Source: Bacteroidales bacterium | GTDB taxonomy: Bacteria > Bacteroidota > Bacteroidia > Bacteroidales > GWA2-32-17 | Length of the DNA: 44,826 nt | Assembly (NCBI GenBank): GCA_026416095.1 | Contig: JAOAFV010000026.1 | Span: forward strand, 1 to 44,826 | Direction: 5' to 3' | The notes under the pieces: generated by a model | Told to the model about the DNA's origin: nothing | What the model saw: only the letters and a program-made list of their open reading frames with translations | The model's database searches: none | Translations under genes and position numbers: made by a program | Shown: in pieces, positions 17,012 to 26,773 of the stretch | How the letters are laid out: each line of letters opens with the position of its first letter | How positions within the stretch are numbered: position 1 is the stretch's first letter

Positions 17012-17442
17012 AAATTTTTTTAGGAAATTCAAGAAATCTATAAAGTTACAAAAAATTACCTTTTGAATAACTTTTCATATGAGGTGTTTAATACATTGAG
17101 ACCTTTGCAAAACTACCTAAAAATAAGTTTTTTACAATTAAATATAATTGAAAATCAACATTTTCCAAAATATTTGATGATCTTTATAAAAGGTTTTGCA
17201 AAGTTCTCACATTATGGTTTAAGTAAAACTAAACTATATCGAGCAGGAGAAGCCTTTTTGATTTTTGATCGTTTTAATGCATTATGAGTTAAATAAAACT
17301 TTGTAACAATTTGTAGCTTCTTAACTTGCAGTTTTGGTTTAATATATTATAGTTTAAGTAAAAAATTTTTATGACTTCGAATAAAACTTTTTATTTTTAT
17401 ATAAATTTAAATACATTTAAAACTCTTAATGTACTAGATATT
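17012..17442. other. Intergenic region between convergent genes
   Basis: No gene is visible. It holds the miniature element at 17098-17208. It also holds an 18-bp direct repeat, ATTAT(G/A)GTTTAAGTAAAA, at 17211-17228 and 17346-17363 (one mismatch, 135 bp apart). The first copy abuts the right target duplication of the element. No convincing terminator hairpin was seen. Confidence 0.7.
17098..17208. mobile_element. MITE-like element, copy 1 (111 bp)
   Basis: The element begins GAGACCTTTGCAAAAC and ends GTTTTGCAAAGTTCTC, inverted repeats of 16 bp with one mismatch. It is flanked on both sides by ACATT (17093-17097 and 17209-17213), a perfect 5-bp target-site duplication. It is too short to encode a transposase, so it would need one from a related insertion sequence elsewhere. 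A second, diverged copy in the same orientation lies at 37241-37334, and the two share an internal ATTTTCCAAAATA. Confidence 0.85.
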
Positions 17443-18822
17443 TTAGAATGCTGCGTTTATTTTATCCAACACTGCTTTAGCATCGCCAAAAAGCATTCTT
17501 GTATTTTCTTTATAAAAGAGAGGATTATCAACACCTGCGTACCCTGAAGCTAAAGAGCGCTTTATGACTATAACGGTTTTTGCTTTCCATACTTCAATAA
17601 CAGGCATACCGAAAATTGGGCTAGTAGGATCTTCCATTGCTCCCGGATTTACTGTATCGTTAGCACCAAGAACTATGGCAACATCTGTTTCGGATAAATC
17701 GGGATTTATTTCGTCCATTTCAAGAACTATATCGTATGGCACATTTGCTTCTGCAAGTAAAACATTCATATGACCAGGTAATCTTCCAGCAACCGGATGT
17801 ATACCAAAGCGAACTGTTTTCCCTTTTTTACGGAGTTTTTCGGTAAGTTCGCTAACTGGATATTGAGCCTTAGCAACAGCCATACCATAACCAGGTACAA
17901 TAACTATTGAGTTTGCTTCTTCTAGTATTGAAACTGCTTCTTCGGCAGTAATTGATTTTACTTCGCCATCAATTTTTTTAGCAACTGTACCTGTTTCGCC
18001 AAACCCCCCAGAAATAACTGCAAAAAATGAGCGGTTCATTGCTCTACACATGATAATAGAAAGTATTGCACCTGAGCTGCCCACAAGAGCACCTGTAACA
18101 ATAAGCAAATCGTTTCCAAGTGTAAAACCAGAGGCTGCAGCAGCCCAACCAGAATAAGAGTTTAACATAGAAATTACAACAGGCATATCGGCTCCGCCAA
18201 TTGCCATTACAAGTATTATTCCAAGTATTGATGCTAAGCCTGTCATAATGTGTAAGAATACAAAATATTTTTGAGGATCTTTAACAAAAAACACTCCCAA
18301 AATGGCCGATAAAATAATTATAGCAACCAATAATACATCTTTGCCAGGAAAAGTAAGGGGTTTTGGTGTAATTTTTTCATCAAGTTTTCCCCAAGCAATA
18401 ACAGAACCTGTAAATGTAACAGCTCCAATGAATATTCCCACATATACTTCAATAAGGTGTATAGTGTGCTCTACTCCAACTAATGCTTGGTTTTTAGGAT
18501 CTAAATAAGAACCATATCCAACTAAAACGGCAGCTATACCAACAAAACTGTGCAATAAAGCTATAAGTTGTGGCATTGCTGTCATTTGCACTTTTCGAGC
18601 TACCATAATTCCTATGAATGCTGCAATAATAAAGGCAATTAGCATTATTTCTAGTCCTTTTATTTCGGGGCCAATTATTGTGAAAACTAATGCTAAAATC
18701 ATTCCTAGGATACCATAAATAACTCCTCGTTTAGCAGTTTCCTGCGTCGATAAGCCAGATAAACTTAAAATAAATAAAATGGCTGCCATTAAATACGCTG
18801 CAACTTGAATTTGTGCTCCCAT
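17443..18822 (-). CDS. pntB: NAD(P) transhydrogenase subunit beta
   Basis: This 459-residue inner-membrane protein is the beta subunit of proton-translocating transhydrogenase, which reduces NADP+ with NADH using the proton gradient. About nine membrane helices fill residues 5-265. The cytoplasmic NADP-binding domain III spans about 290-459, with [41 protein letters not shown] and [13 protein letters not shown]. These are the family's NADP(H)-binding loops. The start is taken at ATG 18822; a TTG two codons upstream is possible. It lies 30 bp after pntA and forms an operon with it. Confidence 0.95.
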   Translation of the reverse strand: MGAQIQVAAYLMAAILFILSLSGLSTQETAKRGVIYGILGMILALVFTIIGPEIKGLEIMLIAFIIAAFIGIMVARKVQMTAMPQLIALLHSFVGIAAVLVGYGSYLDPKNQALVGVEHTIHLIEVYVGIFIGAVTFTGSVIAWGKLDEKITPKPLTFPGKDVLLVAIIILSAILGVFFVKDPQKYFVFLHIMTGLASILGIILVMAIGGADMPVVISMLNSYSGWAAAASGFTLGNDLLIVTGALVGSSGAILSIIMCRAMNRSFFAVISGGFGETGTVAKKIDGEVKSITAEEAVSILEEANSIVIVPGYGMAVAKAQYPVSELTEKLRKKGKTVRFGIHPVAGRLPGHMNVLLAEANVPYDIVLEMDEINPDLSETDVAIVLGANDTVNPGAMEDPTSPIFGMPVIEVWKAKTVIVIKRSLASGYAGVDNPLFYKENTRMLFGDAKAVLDKINAAF

Positions 18823-18852
18823 ATGCAAAATTTTTAATTGTTATACATTAAA

Positions 18853-20391
18853 TTAGGATTTTTTAAACATTTTAAGCATTCTATAAGTAACAAAAAAACC
18901 ACCAACTACATTTATACTTGCTACAAAAAATGCAATAAGAGCTAGAATAGTAATTGGATCACTTAAATCATCGCCCATTAATAGTATTCCTCCAGTTACT
19001 ATTATGCCGCTAATTGCATTAGTAACCGACATTAATGGTGTATGTAAAGCATGAGTAACATTCCATATTACATTCCATCCAACAAATATTGAAAGCACAA
19101 AGACCGTAAAGTGAGCCATAAATTCTTTAGGAGCTACTTGTCCAAGTAGTAAAAATATGATAGCAAGAAATATAAGCCATATAGAAAAAGTTATTACTTT
19201 TCTTTTTGCTTTTTTTCGTTTCATTACTTCTAAATCAACAGCAGGAGATTTTGAAGTTTCTTGAGGTTTTTGAACAGAGACCGATATTGGTTCTGGAGGC
19301 CAGTTTATTTTTCCGTTGTAAACTACCATTGCTCGCTTTATTACATCGTCTTCCATATTTATGTAAAACTGTCCTTCTTTTCGCATGTCTTCAAGCATAT
19401 TTATAAAGTTATTACCCAACAGAAAGCTAGCTTGCATTGGCATCATATTCACTTTTCCAATTATGGTAACTCCGTTTTCGGTTGTGTAAATTTCGCCCGG
19501 TTTAGTCAATACACAATTTCCACCGGTAGGAGCTGCAAGATCAACAATTACCGACCCTCGTTTCATTGCTTTTACATGATCTTCAAGTAGAAGTTTTGGT
19601 GCTGGTTTCCCGGGTATTTGTGCGGTAGTAATTATTATATCTACCTCTTCTGCTTGTTTTTTAAATAAAGCCATTTCGGCCTCTATGAATGCTTGGCTCA
19701 TTTCTTTGCTATATCCGCTAGGGGTCGATCCATCTTCGTCTATGTCGACAGTTAAGAACTGTGCTCCCATCGATTGAATTTGTTCTCTTACTTCTTTGCG
19801 GGTATCGAATGCTCTAACAATTGCTCCCAGCGATTTAGCTATACCAATTGCAGCAAGACCCGCCACGCCAGCGCCAATTACTAAAACTTTAGAAGGTTCT
19901 ACTTTTCCAGCAGCAGTAATTTGTCCGTTAGTAAAGCGCCCAAAATAAAATGCAGCTTCAATAACAGCACGATAACCTGCAATATTCGCCATAGAACTTA
20001 GAACATCCATTTTTTGTGCTCTTGATATACGTGGAATAGCATCCATTGCAATAGCATTTATTTTTTTGCTTGCAAGTTCTTGTAATAATTCCTGATTTGT
20101 AGCAGGTCTTAAATACGACATAAGAAGAATCCCTTCTCGCATTTTAGATACTTCTTCTTTTGTAGGCGGTGCAACCTTTAAAATAATATCGGCCTCTTTA
20201 AAAATTGTTTCTTTTTCAACTATTTTCGCCCCTTCTTTTTCGTAATCGCTATTGGCATATAAAGCATTTATTCCCGCATCTTTTTCTATTAAAACTTCAA
20301 ATCCAAGTTTTTTTAATCGTACTAAATTTTTTGGTGCTATTGCAACTCGTGATTCATCTTTTTCAATTTCTTTTAATATTCCTATTTTCAT
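18853..20391 (-). CDS. pntA: NAD(P) transhydrogenase subunit alpha (fused form)
   Basis: This 512-residue subunit has the NAD(H)-binding domain I at 1-375: [20 protein letters not shown] at the start, [18 protein letters not shown] near 170 for the dinucleotide, and PGKPAPKLL and [11 protein letters not shown] further on. A linker follows, then four predicted membrane helices at about 405-505. This is the fused alpha form as in E. coli, not the split PntAA/PntAB of many other bacteria. With pntB it makes NADPH at the expense of the proton-motive force. A complete promoter lies directly upstream. Confidence 0.95.
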   Translation of the reverse strand: MKIGILKEIEKDESRVAIAPKNLVRLKKLGFEVLIEKDAGINALYANSDYEKEGAKIVEKETIFKEADIILKVAPPTKEEVSKMREGILLMSYLRPATNQELLQELASKKINAIAMDAIPRISRAQKMDVLSSMANIAGYRAVIEAAFYFGRFTNGQITAAGKVEPSKVLVIGAGVAGLAAIGIAKSLGAIVRAFDTRKEVREQIQSMGAQFLTVDIDEDGSTPSGYSKEMSQAFIEAEMALFKKQAEEVDIIITTAQIPGKPAPKLLLEDHVKAMKRGSVIVDLAAPTGGNCVLTKPGEIYTTENGVTIIGKVNMMPMQASFLLGNNFINMLEDMRKEGQFYINMEDDVIKRAMVVYNGKINWPPEPISVSVQKPQETSKSPAVDLEVMKRKKAKRKVITFSIWLIFLAIIFLLLGQVAPKEFMAHFTVFVLSIFVGWNVIWNVTHALHTPLMSVTNAISGIIVTGGILLMGDDLSDPITILALIAFFVASINVVGGFFVTYRMLKMFKKS

Positions 20392-20416
20392 GGCAAGATT
20401 ATTAAATTAATTTATG

Positions 20417-20447
20417 CAAAAATATTGAATATGTAATTTTTATCAAA
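20417..20447 (-). promoter_or_regulatory. Complete Bacteroidetes-type promoter of pntAB
   Basis: Reading leftward, -33 TTTG (20447-20444) is followed by a 19-bp spacer and the -7 box TATTTTTG (20424-20417), 25 bp before the pntA ATG at 20391. Sequence and spacing match the consensus. Confidence 0.72.
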
Positions 20448-20504
20448 AATTTTCTTTAAAATTATTAAACGGTGAATTAAAAAAAATTATAGTTTAAATA
20501 ATTA

Positions 20505-23500
20505 TTAATATATGATGCTAACAATTCCTTTATGAGTGTCTTTATTGTTTACAGTTACTATGTAAATATAAGAACTTGTAGGTAATTTTTTACCGTTATA
20601 AGTCCCATCCCATTGATTGTTAGAATTTGCGTAGTTAGGTCCCGTACCATTATATTTAAAAATTAAATTACCCCATCTATCAAATATTTGAATTGTTAGC
20701 TCACTTATAGTGTGTACATTTCTTATTGCAAATTTATCATTTTTATTGTCGTTGTTGGGTGTTATAAAGTTAGGAATAAGAATTGGTAATTCAATTTTAA
20801 AAGTATCGATATATGTGCAATTATTGGCATCGGTTACTGTAAGAATGTAAGTACCTGCCTCAACATTTACAAGGTCTTCTGTATTATTGCCATTTGACCA
20901 TTGGAATGTATACGGAGGAGTTCCTCCACTTAAGTTATTATCGATAGTGGCTAAGCAATTTATTGTATCTTTAATAATTTGATAAAGATTGCTGAAGTTG
21001 TTAGGTGAAATTATCTCTATACTTGCAGTTTTTGTACAATAGTTAGCATCTGTTACAGTTACGCTATAGATTCCTGTTTGTAAGTTAGATATTAATTGAG
21101 TAGTTTGACCAGTGTTCCATAAGTAGCTATATGGTGGTATTCCTCCACTTATGGTAACACTTGCTGACGACATTATTTCTGATGGGCAGTTTTGAGAAGT
21201 TCCTTGAATACTAATAATTATTTCGTCTGGTTCACTTATAGTTATAATTTCTGAAATAGCCGTACAGTTATTGTTATCAGTCACAGTTAGTTGATATAAG
21301 CCAGGGCCTATATTTACTAATTGACTAGTGTTTGAATTATTATTCCATAAATAAGAATAGTTAGGTGTTCCGCCACTTACCAAAGCATGTATAAAACCAT
21401 CGTTTGATCCAAAGCATTTAGGATTCTGATAGTTTAAATTTATAAGTATTGGTGAAGGTGCGGGTAAATTTATTATGGTATCTATTTTACAGCCATTCCC
21501 ATCGGTTATAGTTACAGAGTAATAGCCTCCTTGTAAATTATTAGCTATAGCTGAATTTAAGTTTTGATTATGCGACCAGCTATAATTATAGGGAGGTGTA
21601 CCACCAGAAACAAGTACTTGTATTATTCCATCGTTAGAATATGAACATGATGGTAAAGAAGTATTAACCGAAATAGTACCAGCTGTAAAAGTGAGCACGT
21701 TTATATAAATCGAAGAAGTTGCTGTACAACCAATTGAATTGGTTACTGTAACATAATAGTTACCTTGAGCATTTGGCGTAATATTAGGAATAGAAACATT
21801 TGCTGTGTTACCAGAAAAATTATTTGGTCCTTGCCAATTATATGATGAATAACCAGAGCTTGCATTTAAATTTAAGGTAGAACCAACACAAACTGGATTG
21901 TTTGCTGTGATTGATACTACAGGCGCTGGATTTATAATTACATTTACTATACTTGTTCCTGTACAGCCATTTGCGTCAGTTATTGTTAGGTAATAAGGTC
22001 CAGAGTTATTAATATTAGCGTTGTTCAAAATAGGGTTTTGTTGAATGCTTGTAAAATTATTTGGTCCATTCCACAGATATGTAGCGCCAGCAATGGTATT
22101 AGCAGATAATTGTAGTTGTTGTCCTTCGCAAATTGGGCTATTTGATTGAGCCATGGCAGTTGGTGCACTATAAACAGTTATAGTTGTAGAACTTGATGAG
22201 CCACAATTTCCAGAAATAGTGTAAGTAATAACATGTGTACCAGGGCCTGCTATCGATGGATCGAAAGTTCCTGTAGAGGAATTAACAATACCTTGGCCAC
22301 TCCATGTTCCTCCAGGTGTTGCAGCTGTTAAAGTTTGTTGACCACTATTTGTGCAGAAAGGTCCTGCTGGGTTAATAGTAGTATTAAAAGAATTATTGAT
22401 ATAAACAGTAACACTTGCAGTAGCAGTGCATCCATTAGCTCCTGTAACAGTAACATAATATGTTCCTTGATGCATACTTTGAGCATTAGATATTGAAGGA
22501 TTTTGTAATTGACTAGAAAATCCATTTGGACCACTCCATTGATAAGATGTACCTCCACTTGCATTTAAAGTTAAAGTTTGTCCGGTACATAATGGACTAT
22601 TACTTGAAGCTGAGGCTGTTGGTGTTTGATTCACAATTACATTAATTGACGACGATGTACTACAGTTGCCGTTGCTTACGGTAACATAATATACACCTGT
22701 ATGTGCAGTCGATGCATTTGGTATTATAGGATTTTGTTGATTGCTAGAAAATCCATTAGGTCCACTCCATTGATATGAAGTACCCCCAGAACTATATAAA
22801 TTCAAACTTTGGCCAGAACAAATAGGGCTATTACTATTTATTGTAATATTAGGTAAGCTATTAATTACAACATTTGTTGAAGCAGTAGCAGTACAACCAT
22901 AAGAATTAGTTACTGTAACATAATAAGTACCAGAATGAATAGATTGAGCATTTGGAATAGAGGGATTTTGTTGTGTACTACTAAAATTATTGGGTCCAGA
23001 CCATTGGTAAGATGAACCTCCAGAAGCATTTAATTGTAGTGTTTGCCCACTACATATTCCACTATTACTTGTTGCAGATGCATTTGGCAATGGATTAACT
23101 GTTACGGTAACCGGAACTCTTCCGCCTAAGTTTACACAACCATTATTACTTACAGCCTGTACGTAGTAAGTAGTTGTAGATGTAGGGCTCACTGTTAAAG
23201 GGGTAGTACCAAGTAAAGTGCCACCACTAGGTTGAGTGTAAACTTGGTAATATGAGGCACCATTAGCTGTGGCATTAATTGTAGACGATTGACCTAAACA
23301 AATTGAAGATGGAGTAGCTGTAACTGTTGGAGAAGAAGGTGCAGTATTTACAATAACAGTTGTTGTACCTGTTGAAGTACAACCTTGATTTGAGGTTACA
23401 GTAACAGTATAAACTCCAGCATGCAAGGTGGAAACATTTGTAATAGTAGGATTTTGGACCGAGCTGGAAAAGCCAGAAGGTCCCGACCATGAATATGAAA

Positions 23501-25607
23501 CACCACCTGTTGCAGATAAGTTTAAAGTTCCTCCTTGACATATGGGACTATTATTAGAAGCAGAAACTTGTGGTAAAGGATTGACTATTATTGTTTTGTA
23601 TAGAGTTTGCTTATAATTGCAAACTCCTGTAACTTCGCAAGTGTATGTCATTGTTGTTGCAGGCGAAACCACTATGCTTTGTGTTGTTTGTCCTCCAGGC
23701 ATCCATAAATAACTGGTAGCACCAGATGGTGCTGTTAAAGTAACACTTTGTCCTGCACATATTGTTGTGCTGGAGGCCTGTATTTCGGTAAATTGAACTC
23801 CTGTATTTGCCGTTATAGAATAATCGCAAATATCTCCAGCAAAGCCATCTATCATTAAATAATAGTCTTGGCCAATTGTAAGGTTGTTTGCTGTTATGCT
23901 AAAACTTGAAGAACCTTCTTTAAAATCGCTTACTGGCTGAAAGTTGCAACAATTTGAGCCTGAAAATATTTGCATTTGTATGCCCCCCGATGGGTAATTA
24001 CCAACCCAACAATTACTTATAGTAACATTTAAAGTAACCGAAGTGTTTGATGCAGTAAATTTTATCCATGAATTATTGTCGATACGTACATCGCAGTTTG
24101 GTGCCCCTTGTCCCCAAGGCCCTCCAGCTCCAAAAATACCACCCTGGCAAGTTCCTGGTGTATATGTATAGTCGGGATATGTTTCGGCGTTACCACGCAT
24201 ATTGCAAGGCCTATCTATTGTGTATGCTTCGCTTGTTGAACCAGAATAACCATTTATATCGCAAATATATAGTGATGATGAACAATTATCATTTGTTGGC
24301 GATTCTACACATATAGCAAAGTTACCACTTGCTGTTCCAAATGCCCAATAACGTAAATAAACATAAGTTCCCGGTGTTAATCCTGTTGCTTTAATATAAG
24401 GTTTCATATCGTTTGAAGTTCCAGGATAATTATGATCATCTGAGCAAGCAATCTGAGTTAATGAGGAACAGGTTCCAGAATAAAGAGCCATAGCAGCATC
24501 GTTAATACCATAACTTGGTTTAGGGCGAATACTTAGTTTACCACTCTGAGGTACTTTAATTTTGAACCACACATCTTTTGTACCTGATTGAAATCCACCG
24601 TTATTTGGTGAACCGTCGAAATTTTCACAATTTGAAGGAGCAGGTTGTGACGAAGTAGATGCGTTGTTTGTAGTAAAATAATAATATTGACATTCTGATG
24701 TTACTTCTGGAAGCTCAATAGCTGAAGTACATTCGTCGTTTACAGGTGTTGCAGAAGTGGGACCATAAACACATATTTGAAATGGATAACCACCATTAGA
24801 GTTATAGTAGTCGTATACTCTTATATAATAAGTTTGCCCAGGTATTAGACCAATTGCATTAATAGTTTCATTTCCATTGGTGAAACCTTGATCTTGGCAA
24901 TATAAAGATGTTAATGATGTACATGTCCCGGAAAATAATTCAACAACAGGATCCATGTTTGCAGAAGGAACAACACTTATAGTTTGAACAGAATTTGTAG
25001 CAGTAAATTTAAACCACACGTCATCATCGGGAGACCCTGCACAAGCAACAACCCCCGATGATGTGGCACCATAAGATGTGGAATTAGTGTAACTACATGT
25101 TGAGCTGACAACAAGAGTTGAAGCATTTGAACAATTATCGTTTGAAGGAGCAGAAGGATAATTGCTTACACAAATTGTGAAAGTATTTGAACCAGATCCG
25201 CTGTGATAGTGGTAAACTCTTATATAATAAGTATTCCCCGATGTGAGGCCAGTTGCATATATTGTTTCAGATTCACCACTTAATCCAAAATCGCGACAAT
25301 ATAAAGATGTAAGATTGCTACAAGAACCAGAAAACAATTCAACAACAGCGTCAAAATTGCTTGATGGTGTTACTGTAATAACATGACTTGAAGCAGTAGC
25401 TGTAAACCGATACCAAACATCGTCGTCGGCGGTACCTACACAACCACTTAAAGATTGAGTAGCTCCAGCAGTTGTCCCTGATACAGGATTATTACAATTA
25501 GCAGTTACGCTTAGTGGTAATGCTCCCGTACAATTGTCGTTCTGACCTTTAAGAATATTATAAAAAATTATACACCAAAAACAACATAATAAAATATATT
25601 TTATCAT
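20505..25607 (-). CDS. Giant SprB-like surface adhesin with type B T9SS domain
   Basis: This 1700-residue exported protein starts with a signal peptide (about 1-21). Residues about 22-600 hold four PPC-like beta domains, each with a phrase such as DDVWYRFTATASSHVITV and TYYIRVY. Residues about 602-1306 hold eight or nine Ig/PKD-like repeats built around SPICSGQTLxLxASGG, SYQWSGPNxFSS and YYVTVTxxxGCTATAS. Residues about 1306-1606 hold four SprB-type repeats (SGGTPPYNYSWSHNQ, GYYSVTITDGNGC and variants). The last 90 or so residues (PNNDNKNDKFAIRN, IQIFDRWGNLIF, QWDGTYNGKKLP) are the gliding-motility-associated C-terminal domain, a type B T9SS signal. It should be a large surface adhesin for attachment or gliding. 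It follows a small lipoprotein by 11 bp. Confidence 0.93.
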   Translation of the reverse strand: MIKYILLCCFWCIIFYNILKGQNDNCTGALPLSVTANCNNPVSGTTAGATQSLSGCVGTADDDVWYRFTATASSHVITVTPSSNFDAVVELFSGSCSNLTSLYCRDFGLSGESETIYATGLTSGNTYYIRVYHYHSGSGSNTFTICVSNYPSAPSNDNCSNASTLVVSSTCSYTNSTSYGATSSGVVACAGSPDDDVWFKFTATNSVQTISVVPSANMDPVVELFSGTCTSLTSLYCQDQGFTNGNETINAIGLIPGQTYYIRVYDYYNSNGGYPFQICVYGPTSATPVNDECTSAIELPEVTSECQYYYFTTNNASTSSQPAPSNCENFDGSPNNGGFQSGTKDVWFKIKVPQSGKLSIRPKPSYGINDAAMALYSGTCSSLTQIACSDDHNYPGTSNDMKPYIKATGLTPGTYVYLRYWAFGTASGNFAICVESPTNDNCSSSLYICDINGYSGSTSEAYTIDRPCNMRGNAETYPDYTYTPGTCQGGIFGAGGPWGQGAPNCDVRIDNNSWIKFTASNTSVTLNVTISNCWVGNYPSGGIQMQIFSGSNCCNFQPVSDFKEGSSSFSITANNLTIGQDYYLMIDGFAGDICDYSITANTGVQFTEIQASSTTICAGQSVTLTAPSGATSYLWMPGGQTTQSIVVSPATTMTYTCEVTGVCNYKQTLYKTIIVNPLPQVSASNNSPICQGGTLNLSATGGVSYSWSGPSGFSSSVQNPTITNVSTLHAGVYTVTVTSNQGCTSTGTTTVIVNTAPSSPTVTATPSSICLGQSSTINATANGASYYQVYTQPSGGTLLGTTPLTVSPTSTTTYYVQAVSNNGCVNLGGRVPVTVTVNPLPNASATSNSGICSGQTLQLNASGGSSYQWSGPNNFSSTQQNPSIPNAQSIHSGTYYVTVTNSYGCTATASTNVVINSLPNITINSNSPICSGQSLNLYSSGGTSYQWSGPNGFSSNQQNPIIPNASTAHTGVYYVTVSNGNCSTSSSINVIVNQTPTASASSNSPLCTGQTLTLNASGGTSYQWSGPNGFSSQLQNPSISNAQSMHQGTYYVTVTGANGCTATASVTVYINNSFNTTINPAGPFCTNSGQQTLTAATPGGTWSGQGIVNSSTGTFDPSIAGPGTHVITYTISGNCGSSSSTTITVYSAPTAMAQSNSPICEGQQLQLSANTIAGATYLWNGPNNFTSIQQNPILNNANINNSGPYYLTITDANGCTGTSIVNVIINPAPVVSITANNPVCVGSTLNLNASSGYSSYNWQGPNNFSGNTANVSIPNITPNAQGNYYVTVTNSIGCTATSSIYINVLTFTAGTISVNTSLPSCSYSNDGIIQVLVSGGTPPYNYSWSHNQNLNSAIANNLQGGYYSVTITDGNGCKIDTIINLPAPSPILINLNYQNPKCFGSNDGFIHALVSGGTPNYSYLWNNNSNTSQLVNIGPGLYQLTVTDNNNCTAISEIITISEPDEIIISIQGTSQNCPSEIMSSASVTISGGIPPYSYLWNTGQTTQLISNLQTGIYSVTVTDANYCTKTASIEIISPNNFSNLYQIIKDTINCLATIDNNLSGGTPPYTFQWSNGNNTEDLVNVEAGTYILTVTDANNCTYIDTFKIELPILIPNFITPNNDNKNDKFAIRNVHTISELTIQIFDRWGNLIFKYNGTGPNYANSNNQWDGTYNGKKLPTSSYIYIVTVNNKDTHKGIVSIIY

Positions 25608-25618
25608 AATTAAAAATT

Positions 25619-25966
25619 TTAATCGATTATTTTTTCTGTAAAGTCATAAGGTAACATCTTATGCTTTAGTACTATATTTTTTATATTTGTTATATTAAAT
25701 TCATCGTCGGCTTCTGATTGTCTTACTTTTTGAGTTGTATAAATAACTATAAGTGCTCTTCGCATATCTGGTTTATAAATATATTTTACTTCGTCTACAT
25801 ATTTTAAAGTTTTAATTTCTTTTGTGGCAGAAATTAATTGCTCTTCTGATTCAACTTGTTCTATGTTATAGGAATATTTTACTTTTATTTGTTTAGTGTT
25901 AATTTTTTCTTGGCATGAAAGGATGAATGAAAGTAATAAAAAAAACATAAAAAACATACTTTTCAT
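25619..25966 (-). CDS. Small lipoprotein upstream of the adhesin
   Basis: This 115-residue protein has a lipoprotein signal with C18 in SFILSC. The remainder has alternating strands and helices (IKVKYSYNIEQV, SEEQLISATKEIKTLKYVDEVKYIY, RRALIVIYTT) that could form a small alpha/beta fold of ferredoxin type, but no motif is decisive. I do not recognise the family. It lies 11 bp before the 1700-residue adhesin gene and shares its promoter, so it may help localise or stabilise the adhesin. That role is inference from position only. Confidence 0.7.
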   Translation of the reverse strand: MKSMFFMFFLLLSFILSCQEKINTKQIKVKYSYNIEQVESEEQLISATKEIKTLKYVDEVKYIYKPDMRRALIVIYTTQKVRQSEADDEFNITNIKNIVLKHKMLPYDFTEKIID

Positions 25967-26773
25967 ATCTTAATTTTTTTACAAATATAACATAAAGTTT
26001 TTATTAAAACAAACTATGTTAAAACTCTTAAAACTTTATAACTAAAAAAAATTGATTAATTACTCATTATACTTAATAAAAGTTTCTATTTATAATTGGA
26101 ATTGCTGTATAAGAAAATTTGTTTTTTTAATTTTTTTCTGAATTTTGTGTTAATGCTTAGCGATTCCTCAGCAGATGTTGTCAGAAGTCAAATTTTATCT
26201 CTGTTTTTTAGTGGGATAAAAAAGATTTGTTTTTGAATTATTGAATTGCAAATAATGGATAATATCTTGATTTGTGAATATTATACATTAAATCGAAAGC
26301 ACTAAATATTGAAAAAACTTTAACCAAAATAGGTTTATTAATGTTTAGATCTTAAAATTTGTTACATTTTATTGTAAATGAGTTTTATAATTGTAGAAAA
26401 AAATTATTATGCGAAAAATAAATATTTGTTTTGTAATTTGTTTTTAAAGTACTATTTAATTGGACGAATAAAATGTTATCAAAAAATATTTAATGTGTTT
26501 TCATTAAAATGGTCAAATGGCTATTTTGTAAATATATGGGTTGATGTCAAGTGTATCATGAAAAATTGAGTTTAAGGCTATTTGAAGCATATTAACAAAA
26601 CCACTTATTAATAAAAGTCTAACTTTCTACTTCTAATTTTTGTTATTTAACTTTTTATTTGATGTGTGTTATTAAAAAACTCTTCTAATATATGATTTTA
26701 GCTTGCTTTATTTACTAATTCGATTTGCTTTGAAATTATTTTTATAAAGATTGATTAGATGATTTAAGAATTT
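25967..26773. other. Long AT-rich intergenic region (807 bp)
   Basis: It separates the starts of the lipoprotein/adhesin operon from the end of the universal stress protein gene. Apart from the promoter at 25982-26013 I see no supported feature. A 63-codon open frame at 26378-26569 has low-complexity AT-driven composition and no family resemblance. No tRNA, inverted-repeat element or CRISPR unit was found. An unrecognised small RNA cannot be excluded. Confidence 0.6.
25982..26013 (-). promoter_or_regulatory. Complete Bacteroidetes-type promoter of the lipoprotein/adhesin operon
   Basis: Reading leftward, -33 TTTG (26013-26010) is followed by a 20-bp spacer and -7 TATATTTG (25989-25982), 15 bp before the ATG at 25966. 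It should drive both the lipoprotein and the 5.1-kb adhesin gene. Confidence 0.72.

Noticed and set aside
17063-17287. A 74-codon plus-strand frame.
   Set aside because: It lies across the miniature element and both target duplications and has no family resemblance.
26378-26569. A 63-codon plus-strand frame in the 807-bp intergenic region.
   Set aside because: No promoter box, no recognisable domain, low-complexity residues typical of AT-rich non-coding DNA.
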